A stretch of DNA of 5,347 bases from Myxococcaceae bacterium (lineage in GTDB: Bacteria; Myxococcota; Myxococcia; Myxococcales; Myxococcaceae): positions 1-5,347 of the forward strand of contig JAGSPQ010000323.1 in the NCBI GenBank assembly GCA_018262385.1, written 5' to 3'. Made by a program: the position numbers and the translations under genes. A model generated the notes under the pieces. It made no database searches, was not told the DNA's origin, and saw only the letters and a list, made by a program, of their open reading frames with translations. The stretch's first letter is position 1. Each line of letters starts with the position of its first letter. Shown here one piece after another: positions 1-5,347 of this stretch.

Positions 1-329
1 TGCACCTGGTCGGGGGGGTGGGCGGCGAGCCAGGCGAGGATCGCCGAGCCCTCGACGGTGGCCTGCGCGCGCTGCTCGACCTTCCCCCAGTCGAAGTGAT
101 CGCCCATCGAGACCAGGCCCACCTCGCCCTTCAGCCGGCCGTCGTCTCCCAGCAGCTCGTGCTGCTCGAGCACCGCGAGGAAGGTGTCCAGCGGCGCCTG
201 GGGATCTCCGATCGCCGCGCGGTGCAGCCGCACCTTCCCGTCGGGCGGGGCGAGCACCAGGTGCTGGCGGTCAGCGAGCGCGCGTTGGCGGGCGGTGGCG
301 AGGCGGGGGTTGAAGGCCATGGCAATCAT
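1..329 (-). CDS. Metallophosphoesterase-like protein, N-terminal part (cut by window edge)
   Basis: The first 109 residues are visible; the rest lies beyond the left edge. The diagnostic piece is VSMGDHFDWG at about residues 83-92, which fits the GDxxDxG metal-binding motif of calcineurin-like phosphoesterases. About 35 residues earlier is AIGDPQAPLDTF, the place where this family has its first metal motif DxH. Here it reads D-P-Q, so glutamine replaces the usual histidine. The visible end, AAHPPDQVH, resembles the stretch just before the GNHD/E motif in PPP-type phosphatases, so the next catalytic motif should lie just outside. An in-frame TAA (332-330) directly precedes the ATG at 329, so the start is that ATG or the one at 320. 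Neither has a Shine-Dalgarno sequence. No signal peptide is seen, which suggests a cytoplasmic enzyme. The substrate cannot be told. The gene diverges from the permease gene with 17 bp between starts. Confidence 0.72.
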   Translation of the reverse strand, partial: MIAMAFNPRLATARQRALADRQHLVLAPPDGKVRLHRAAIGDPQAPLDTFLAVLEQHELLGDDGRLKGEVGLVSMGDHFDWGKVEQRAQATVEGSAILAWLAAHPPDQV

Positions 330-336
330 TTATAGC

Positions 337-342
337 GAGGGG
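337..342 (+). promoter_or_regulatory. Ribosome binding site deciding the GTG start of the permease
   Basis: GAGGGG lies 4 nt before the GTG at 347 and 22 nt before the ATG at 365. It therefore favours the upstream GTG start. It is close to consensus, but the short spacing makes this a moderate call. Confidence 0.5.
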
Positions 343-346
343 CGCT

Positions 347-1114
347 GTGCTACGCGCCCTCAGGATGGATGCCGGGGAAGCCGCGCTGCTGTTCGCCGCC
401 GCAGTCGGGGGCGGGGCGCTCAACAGCGTCGCCGGCGGCGGCAGCTTCCTCACCTTCCCGGCGCTGGTCTTCGTCCACGTCACCCCGATCGCCGCCAACG
501 CCACCAGCACCGTCGCGCTCTGGCCCGGCTCGGTGGCGAGCGCGGTGGGCTACCGCAAGGAGCTGCAGGCCGAAGGCGCCCACTTCAAGTGGCTGGCCGC
601 GCTCAGCGCCCTCGGCGGGCTGATCGGCTCGGTCACCCTGATCGCCACCCCCACCCGGGTGTTCGACCTGCTGGTGCCGTTCTTGATGCTGCTGGCGACG
701 CTGGTGTTCAGCTTCGGCGAGAAGCTGCGGGCCCAGCTGGCCTCGAAGGTCGCGCCCCGCCCGCTGGTGCTGCTGGTGCAGCTGCTGATCGCGATCTACG
801 GCGGCTACTTCGGCGGAGGGATGGGGCTGATGATGCTCGCCGCCTTCACCTTCCTCGGGATGACCGAGCTGCACCGGATGAACGCGCTGAAGTCGGCGCT
901 GGGGGTGCTGATCAACGGGGTGGCGGTGGCGACCTTCGTGGTGAGCGGGAAGATCGCCTGGGAGCCCGCCGGGGTGATGGTGCTCGGGGCGGTGCTGGGC
1001 GGCTTCGGCGGCGCGTCGCTGGCCCGGAAGGTGGCGCCAGCGAAGGTGCGGCCGGTGGTGGTGGCGATCGGCTGGGGGATGACGGCCGCCTTCTTCTGGC
1101 GGCAGTTCGGTTAG
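347..1114 (+). CDS. TauE/SafE (TSUP) family membrane permease
   Basis: This is a 255-residue, very hydrophobic protein with roughly seven or eight membrane segments, the normal size for the TauE/SafE family of putative anion exporters (sulfite, sulfoacetate and related compounds). The family's internal duplication is visible. The first half has GGGALNSVAGGGSFLTFPAL (about residues 21-40) followed by ANATST at 50-55. The second half repeats the pattern with YGGYFGGGMG (151-160) followed by MNALKS near 178-183. Such proteins sit in the inner membrane, and substrate cannot be read from sequence. The GTG at 347 is chosen because GAGGGG lies 4 nt upstream. The ATG at 365 (249 residues, membrane segment starting almost at once) fits the family equally well but has only a very close AGG before it. 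No sulfur-metabolism gene is nearby to support a sulfite role. The gene converges on the acyl-CoA synthetase gene, with the stop codons overlapping by 4 bp. Confidence 0.9.
   Translation: MLRALRMDAGEAALLFAAAVGGGALNSVAGGGSFLTFPALVFVHVTPIAANATSTVALWPGSVASAVGYRKELQAEGAHFKWLAALSALGGLIGSVTLIATPTRVFDLLVPFLMLLATLVFSFGEKLRAQLASKVAPRPLVLLVQLLIAIYGGYFGGGMGLMMLAAFTFLGMTELHRMNALKSALGVLINGVAVATFVVSGKIAWEPAGVMVLGAVLGGFGGASLARKVAPAKVRPVVVAIGWGMTAAFFWRQFG
1085..1103 (+). other. Short hairpin at the 3' end of the permease gene
   Basis: GCCGCC (1085-1090) and GGCGGC (1098-1103) form a perfect 6-bp stem around a 7-nt loop inside the last codons of the permease gene. The following bases, AGTTCGGTTAGTTCT, are only moderately T-rich. 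Because the two convergent genes leave no spacer, a permease terminator would have to lie here or inside the synthetase gene. This may be a weak one, or simply GC-rich coding sequence. Confidence 0.25.
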
Positions 1115-2910
1115 TTCTCGATTCCGCCGGCGTAGAAGCCGTCGAGCACTTCCTTGTACTTGGCCTCGACGACCTTCCGCTTCACCTTCTGGCTCGGGGT
1201 CAGCTCGCCGCTCTCGAGGGTGAGATCCTGGGGAAGGATCGCGAACTTCTTCACCTGCGAGTAGTTGGCGATGCTGGCGTTGAGCTGGTCGAAGGCGGGC
1301 TTGATCAGCGCGTGGACCTTGGGGTCCTTGACGATCTCCGCGTAGCTGCCGGCGACGCCGTTCTCCTTCGCCCAGGCGGTGATCGCCTCCGGATCCACCG
1401 CCACCAGCGCGGTGCAGAAGTTGCGGTTGTTGCCGTGCACCAGCACGTTGCTGATGTAGGGCGAGTTGAGCTTCAGCTTGCCCTCGAGCTCCTGGGGCGC
1501 GACGTACTTGCCGACCGAGGTCTTGATCAGATCCTTCTTCCGGTCGGTGATGCGCAGGTTTCCCTTCTCGTCGAGCTCGCCGATGTCGCCGGTGTAGAGC
1601 CAGCCGTCTTTGATCGTCTCGGCGGTCGCCTCGGGCAGGTTGTGGTACCCGCGCATCACCCCGCGGCCCTTGATCAGGATCTCTCCGTCGGAGGCGATCT
1701 TCACCTCGGTGCCGGGCGCCGCCGGCCCGACGGTGCCGAACTTGAAGCTGTCGGGGCGGCTGACGAACGAGAAGGCGCTCGTCTCGGTGAGGCCGTAGCC
1801 CTCGAGGATCAGGATGTCGAAGGCGTGGAAGAACTCGGCCATCTCGCGCGAGAGCGCCGCGCTGCCGGAGACGAAGTACCGCAGCTGGCCGCCGAAGCGG
1901 GCCTTGAGCTTCGAGTACACCAGCTTGTCGGCGATCGAGTTCTTCATCGCCAGCATCCCGCCGATCGGCTGGCGGGCCTGCTTCAGCTTGCTGACCTCGC
2001 GGCCGACGCCGAGCGCCCACTGGAAGATCTTGTACTTCACCCCTCCGCCGGCTTTCGCCCCGCCGACCACCTTGTTGTAGACCTTCTCGAAGATGCGGGG
2101 CACCGCGGCGACGAAGGTCGGCTTGATCACCGCCAGGTTCTCGACCAGCTTTTCGACCCGCCCGTCGATCGCGGTCTGGAAGCCGATCTTCAGCTGGGCG
2201 ACCTCCAGCACCTTGCCGAAGCTGTGGGCCAGCGGCAGCCAGAAGTACTGCACGTCGTCCGGCCTCAAGATCTGCAGCTCGTCGATCGCCTCGGCTTCGT
2301 AGACCCAGCAGTCGTGGGTCAGCTCGACGCCCTTGGGGCGGCCGGTGGTGCCCGAGGTGTAGATCAGGGTGGCGAGCGAGTCGTTCTTCACCGACTTGCC
2401 GATCGCTTCCCAGTCGGCGACCGAGGCGGCCCGGCCCTTCTCGAGCAGCTCGGCCCAGCTGATCACCCAGCCGTCGTGGCCGCTCTTGCCGTCGATGCTG
2501 ATCACCTTCTTCACCTTCGACATGCTCGCCTTCTGGGTGAGCAGCTTGGCGATCTGTTCCTCGTTCTCGGCGATCACGATCGAGGTGTTCGAGTCCTGGA
2601 TGATGTAGCCGCAGTCGTCCGGGGTGCTCGAGGGGTAGATGGTGGTGGTCGCGCCGCCGGCGCAGAGGATGCCCATGTCGGCGCAGATCCACTCGTAGCG
2701 GGTGCCGGCCAGGATCGCGACCCGCTCCTCGTTCTGCAGCCCGAGCGCGCGCAGGCCCATCGAGATCTCGCGCACGGTGGCGCCGAAGTCCTTCCACGAG
2801 ACCGCCTTCCACGCGCTGCCTTCGAGGAAGGAGTACGCGGTGCCGCCGGGGGTCGCGCCGATGCGGAAGTGAAGCAGATCAGGAATGGTTTTGAAGGATT
2901 GACCGGCCAC
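1111..2910 (-). CDS. Long-chain acyl-CoA synthetase (AMP-forming), FadD/FACS type
   Basis: This is a 599-residue AMP-binding enzyme that activates a fatty acid with ATP to acyl-adenylate and then to acyl-CoA, feeding beta-oxidation or lipid synthesis. The length suits the long-chain FACS group. Motifs occur in the expected order: phosphate-binding loop YTSGTTGRPKG (184-194), LPLAHSFG (225-232), GYGLTETSAF (371-380), TGD (440-442), the hinge region ITDRKKDLIKTSVGKYVAP (454-472), and the C-terminal lysine in LTPSQKVKRK (probably K575). The KTSVGKYVAP segment has V466 where relatives usually have glycine. The KxxDLIKTS...KYVAP form favours long-chain over acetyl-CoA or 4-coumarate enzymes, but chain length is not proven. 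No signal peptide is seen; the protein is probably cytoplasmic or peripheral to the inner membrane. The GTG at 2910 is chosen because AGGAGG lies 6 nt upstream and because similarity to the family begins at once (AGQSFKTIPDLL). The gene lies 135 bp downstream of fusA on the same strand. Confidence 0.95.
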   Translation of the reverse strand: MAGQSFKTIPDLLHFRIGATPGGTAYSFLEGSAWKAVSWKDFGATVREISMGLRALGLQNEERVAILAGTRYEWICADMGILCAGGATTTIYPSSTPDDCGYIIQDSNTSIVIAENEEQIAKLLTQKASMSKVKKVISIDGKSGHDGWVISWAELLEKGRAASVADWEAIGKSVKNDSLATLIYTSGTTGRPKGVELTHDCWVYEAEAIDELQILRPDDVQYFWLPLAHSFGKVLEVAQLKIGFQTAIDGRVEKLVENLAVIKPTFVAAVPRIFEKVYNKVVGGAKAGGGVKYKIFQWALGVGREVSKLKQARQPIGGMLAMKNSIADKLVYSKLKARFGGQLRYFVSGSAALSREMAEFFHAFDILILEGYGLTETSAFSFVSRPDSFKFGTVGPAAPGTEVKIASDGEILIKGRGVMRGYHNLPEATAETIKDGWLYTGDIGELDEKGNLRITDRKKDLIKTSVGKYVAPQELEGKLKLNSPYISNVLVHGNNRNFCTALVAVDPEAITAWAKENGVAGSYAEIVKDPKVHALIKPAFDQLNASIANYSQVKKFAILPQDLTLESGELTPSQKVKRKVVEAKYKEVLDGFYAGGIEN

Positions 2911-2916
2911 GGGATG

Positions 2917-2922
2917 CCTCCT
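2917..2922 (-). promoter_or_regulatory. Ribosome binding site of the acyl-CoA synthetase gene
   Basis: A perfect AGGAGG on the minus strand lies 6 nt before the GTG at 2910. It settles the start against an open-frame TTG at 2976. It lies 8 nt beyond the T tract of the hairpin at 2931-2991, so formation of that hairpin would end the transcript before the ribosome binding site. Confidence 0.85.
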
Positions 2923-2930
2923 GCGGGGTG

Positions 2931-2991
2931 AAAAATCGCCCGACCTTCGCGGAGGAGACCCGGGCAAGCAACCCAATAAAGCTTCGGGCGA
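2931..2991 (-). terminator. Possible intrinsic terminator or attenuator before the acyl-CoA synthetase gene
   Basis: On the minus strand TCGCCCGA (2991-2984) is an exact inverted repeat of TCGGGCGA (2943-2936), and five T residues follow immediately (2935-2931). Stem plus T tract is the form of a Rho-independent terminator. The 40-nt loop is long for one, although GGGTTGCTTGCCC inside it could fold and shorten it. The first arm is shared with the stem-loop at 2985-3018, so only one of the two can form. It may end fusA transcripts or attenuate read-through into the synthetase gene. The repeat and T tract are seen directly; the function is inferred. Confidence 0.45.
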
Positions 2992-3018
2992 CCCCCTGCT
3001 GGTGCAGAAGGCCGCCCG
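2985..3018 (-). terminator. Strong stem-loop after fusA (terminator or antiterminator arm)
   Basis: On the minus strand CGGGCGGCCTTCTGC (3018-3004) can pair with GCAGGGGGTCGCCCG (2999-2985) around an ACCA tetraloop. This gives 15 continuous pairs, three of them G-U. It begins 27 nt after the fusA stop codon. The bases that follow, AAGCTTTATT, are only partly T-rich, so as a terminator it is imperfect. It may also protect the 3' end of fusA mRNA. Its descending arm overlaps the first arm of the hairpin at 2936-2991. On the plus strand no T tract follows, so a plus-strand terminator is unlikely. Confidence 0.5.
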
Positions 3019-3045
3019 TGGAGTCTGCAGTGCGGATTGCGCGGC

Positions 3046-5160
3046 TTACTTGCGCGCGGCGGCTTCGGCGGCCTGCTTCTCTTTGTACTTCTTGATCATC
3101 TCTTCCTGCTCGTTCTTCGGCACCGCCGAGTAGCGGGCGAACTCCATCGTGAACTCGCCCTTGCCCTGGGTGGCCGAGCGGAGGTCGGTCGAGTAGCCGA
3201 ACATGTTGTTCAGCGGAACCTCGGCGACCGCGGTGAGGTAGCCCTCGGCGTTCGAGGTCTCGAGGATGGTGCCCCGGCGCTGGTTGAGCTGGCCGACCAC
3301 CGAGCCCTGGAACTCTTCCGGAGCGGTGACTTCGACCTTCATCACCGGCTCGAGGATCACCGGCCTGGCGGCCGCGTACCCTTCGCGGAAGCCCATCAGC
3401 GCGGCGGTCTTGAACGCCATTTCGGACGAGTCGACCGCGTGGAAGCCGCCGTCGTTGATGACGCAGCGCACGCCCCAGACCGGGAAGCCGATCAGCGAGC
3501 CCTTCTCGACCGCCATCTTGAAGCCCTTGTCGCAGGCGGGGATGAACTCGCGGGGGATCGCGCCGCCCGAGACTTCGTCGACGAACTCGTAGGTCTCGAC
3601 CGCGTCGGCCGGCAGCGGCTCGAGGTAGCCACAGACCTTCGCGTACTGGCCCGAGCCACCCGTCTGCTTCTTGTGGGTGTAATAGAACTCGCCCTTCTGG
3701 GTGATCGTCTCGCGGTAGGCCACCTGCGGCTTGCCGGCGATCACTTCGCACTGGTACTCGCGCTTCATCCGCTCGATGTAGATCTCGAGGTGGAGCTCGC
3801 CCATGCCGCTGATGATCGTCTGGGCGGACTCTTCGTCGCGGTGGACGCGGAAGGTGGGGTCTTCCTTGGTGAAGCGGTTGAGCGCCTTGGAGAAGTTGGC
3901 GGTCGCGGCGCGCTCTTTCGGAGCGACGGCGAGCGAGATCACCGCGTCCGGCACGTGCATCGAGGTCATCGTGACCTGCACGTCGCCGTCGGTGAAGGTG
4001 TCGCCCGAGGCGCACTCGACGCCGAACAGCGCGACGATGTCGCCGGCGTAGGCGGTCTCGATGTCGTTCATCTCGTTGCTGTGCATCCGGACGATGCGGG
4101 GGATCTTCAGCCGCTTGAGCTCGCGGCTGCAGTTGACGATGAAGTCGCCCTTGGAGATCTTGCCCTGGTAGCAGCGCATGTACGTCAGCTGCCCGTAACG
4201 GCCGTCTTCCAGCTTGAACGCGAGGCCGACGAACGGCTTCTTGAAGTCGTGCTCGAGGATGACCTTCGCCTCGTTGTTCTTCTGGTCGTGGGCGATGTTC
4301 TCGACTTCCTTCGGGTTGGGCAGGTAGTCGCAGATTCCGTCGAGCAGGGTCTGGATCCCCTTGTTCTTGTAGGCCGAGCCGCACATCACCGGCGTCATCT
4401 TCAGCGCGATGGTGGCGCGGCGAATGGCGGCCTTGAGGTCCTCGTTGCTGATCGGCTCTTCGTTGATGAACTTCTCGGCCAGCTTGTCGTCCACGTCGGC
4501 GACGAGGGTGATGATCTCCGCTCGGGCCTCTTTGACCTGGTCGGCGTACTCGGCCGGCACCGGCTCGGTGCGGACGATCTCGCCCTTCTCGCCGTCGAAG
4601 TAGAACGCCTTGCCGACGATCGGGTCGATCACGCCGAGGAAGCGATCTTCGGCGCCGATCGGCACCTGGATGCAGACCGGGTGGTGGCCGAGCTTCTCTT
4701 TGAGCATCTGGGCGACGCGGCGGTAGTTGGCGCCGGCGCGGTCCATCTTGTTGATGAAGGCGATCCGCGGGACCTTGTAGCGCTTCATCTGCCGGTCGAC
4801 GGTGATCGACTGCGACTGCACGCCGGCGACCGAGTCGAGCACCAGGATCGCGCCGTCGAGGACGCGCAGCGAGCGCTCGACCTCGATGGTGAAGTCGACG
4901 TGTCCGGGGGTGTCGATGATGTTGACGTTGTAGTCGCCCCACACCGCGAAGGTCGCGGCGGACTGGATGGTGATCCCCTTCTCGCGCTCGAGGTCCATCG
5001 AGTCCATCTTGGCGCCGACGCCGTCCTTGCCGCGGACCTCGTGGATCTCGTGGATCCGGCCCGTGTAGAAGAGGAAGCGCTCGGTGAGCGTCGTCTTCCC
5101 GGAGTCGATGTGCGCCGAGATGCCGATGTTGCGGATGCGTTCGAGAGGAATCTGAGCCAT
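3046..5160 (-). CDS. fusA: Translation elongation factor G, spdEFG1/mtEFG1-like
   Basis: This is a complete 704-residue EF-G, the cytoplasmic GTPase that moves tRNAs and mRNA through the ribosome after peptide bond formation. GTPase motifs are all present: AHIDSGKT (16-23), switch I KGITI with T64, DTPGH (83-87), NKMD (137-140) and GSA (261-263). Domain II starts near 310, domain III near 405, and domain IV carries [11 protein letters not shown] (496-506) and the tip loop [14 protein letters not shown] with H574. Domain V runs from about 601 to 680. The GTPase wording ([34 protein letters not shown]) and CASGDTFTD match the mitochondrial EFG1/spdEFG1 branch rather than the common MAHIDAGKTTTTER form. 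A charged Lys/Ala-rich tail (about 682-704) extends past domain V. The ATG at 5160 gives the family N-terminus, but no Shine-Dalgarno sequence precedes it. rpsL, rpsG and tuf are not adjacent in the visible sequence, so this is not a usual str operon layout. Confidence 0.96.
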   Translation of the reverse strand: MAQIPLERIRNIGISAHIDSGKTTLTERFLFYTGRIHEIHEVRGKDGVGAKMDSMDLEREKGITIQSAATFAVWGDYNVNIIDTPGHVDFTIEVERSLRVLDGAILVLDSVAGVQSQSITVDRQMKRYKVPRIAFINKMDRAGANYRRVAQMLKEKLGHHPVCIQVPIGAEDRFLGVIDPIVGKAFYFDGEKGEIVRTEPVPAEYADQVKEARAEIITLVADVDDKLAEKFINEEPISNEDLKAAIRRATIALKMTPVMCGSAYKNKGIQTLLDGICDYLPNPKEVENIAHDQKNNEAKVILEHDFKKPFVGLAFKLEDGRYGQLTYMRCYQGKISKGDFIVNCSRELKRLKIPRIVRMHSNEMNDIETAYAGDIVALFGVECASGDTFTDGDVQVTMTSMHVPDAVISLAVAPKERAATANFSKALNRFTKEDPTFRVHRDEESAQTIISGMGELHLEIYIERMKREYQCEVIAGKPQVAYRETITQKGEFYYTHKKQTGGSGQYAKVCGYLEPLPADAVETYEFVDEVSGGAIPREFIPACDKGFKMAVEKGSLIGFPVWGVRCVINDGGFHAVDSSEMAFKTAALMGFREGYAAARPVILEPVMKVEVTAPEEFQGSVVGQLNQRRGTILETSNAEGYLTAVAEVPLNNMFGYSTDLRSATQGKGEFTMEFARYSAVPKNEQEEMIKKYKEKQAAEAAARK

Positions 5161-5347
5161 TGTTCTGTGGGCGTTGAGTGGGTAGCGAAATTGCTTTTGA
5201 AAACGCGCGCGGGCACATACCGAAACCCTGCCCGGATGGGAAGCATGGAGGCGCTCGGCCTTGGCTGACGAATCACCGCTGCCGCCGCTGCCTGCTTTCC
5301 TGTCAGGCGAGAAGGTCTGCGGCAACTGCAAATTATGGTCGGCCATC
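5161..5347 (-). promoter_or_regulatory. Upstream region of fusA, no convincing gene
   Basis: The fusA frame stays open to the edge through a further 62 codons, but about a third of their third positions are A or T, unlike the coding genes, and the family N-terminus begins at 5160. I read this stretch as untranslated. It holds a possible two-step stem-loop: GTTGCCGC (5326-5319) with GCGGCAGC (5285-5278), enclosing GCCTG (5308-5304) with CAGGC (5294-5290). A CATAAT at 5337-5332 could be a -10 box, but its -35 would lie outside the window. Near the gene an AT-rich palindrome, TTTTCAAAA, sits at 5203-5195. No promoter can be called with confidence. Confidence 0.4.

Noticed and set aside
184..2931. 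Long plus-strand open frame of 915 codons crossing the permease and the synthetase gene
   Set aside because: It is antisense to a clear acyl-CoA synthetase and out of frame with the permease. Its protein is rich in Arg, Gly, Ala, Leu and Asp without a known motif, the usual result of few stop codons in GC-rich DNA.
2911..2976. TTG start giving the acyl-CoA synthetase 22 extra residues
   Set aside because: The added residues are not family-like and the stretch contains the T-tailed hairpin arm and the AGGAGG that serves the GTG at 2910.
2879..5218. 779-codon minus-strand open frame overlapping fusA in another frame
   Set aside because: It is an Arg/Pro-rich out-of-frame shadow of the EF-G gene.
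3037..5268. 743-codon plus-strand open frame antisense to fusA
   Set aside because: It mirrors the EF-G codons; the composition is dominated by Asp, Leu, Val, Arg and His with no recognisable fold. EF-G explains the region completely.
5161..5346. 62-residue N-terminal extension of EF-G
   Set aside because: Family proteins start at the ATG at 5160. The upstream codons use A or T in the third position far more often than the gene does.
1..5347. A new multi-gene defence, mobile or biosynthetic system
   Set aside because: All genes are recognisable families, there are no transposase or phage genes and no direct repeats that I could see, and the gene order suggests ordinary chromosomal sequence.

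Overview
The window holds four protein genes, one of them cut by the left edge. The DNA is strongly GC-rich, with G or C at most third codon positions. The EF-G encoded here is of the spdEFG1/mitochondrial-EFG1 type, known from spirochaetes, planctomycetes and the former delta-proteobacteria. That type plus the base composition points to a myxobacterium-like member of the former delta-proteobacteria (Myxococcota). This is an inference from family knowledge, not a database match.

Layout from left to right. A metallophosphoesterase-like gene runs leftward off the left edge (1-329, minus). Only 17 bp away, a TauE/SafE-type membrane permease gene starts in the opposite direction (347-1114, plus). 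It ends head-on against a long-chain acyl-CoA synthetase gene (1111-2910, minus), and the two stop codons share bases (plus-strand TTAG). Upstream of the synthetase on the same strand is fusA, encoding elongation factor G (3046-5160, minus). The last 187 bases (5161-5347) are the fusA upstream region and show no convincing gene.

The genes do not form one pathway. EF-G drives ribosomal translocation, the acyl-CoA synthetase activates fatty acids, the TauE/SafE protein probably moves an organic or sulfur-containing anion across the inner membrane, and the phosphoesterase has no known substrate. fusA and the synthetase gene are co-oriented and separated by 135 bp, so read-through from fusA is possible.

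The part most worth a second look is that 135-bp spacer. It contains a 15-bp stem-loop just after fusA. It also contains an alternative hairpin, followed by five T residues, that ends just before the synthetase ribosome binding site. The two structures share the same bases and cannot form together, which is the layout of a terminator/antiterminator switch, although a plain double terminator after fusA is a simpler reading. I saw no mobile element, CRISPR array, tRNA or rRNA, and no convincing new multi-gene system.
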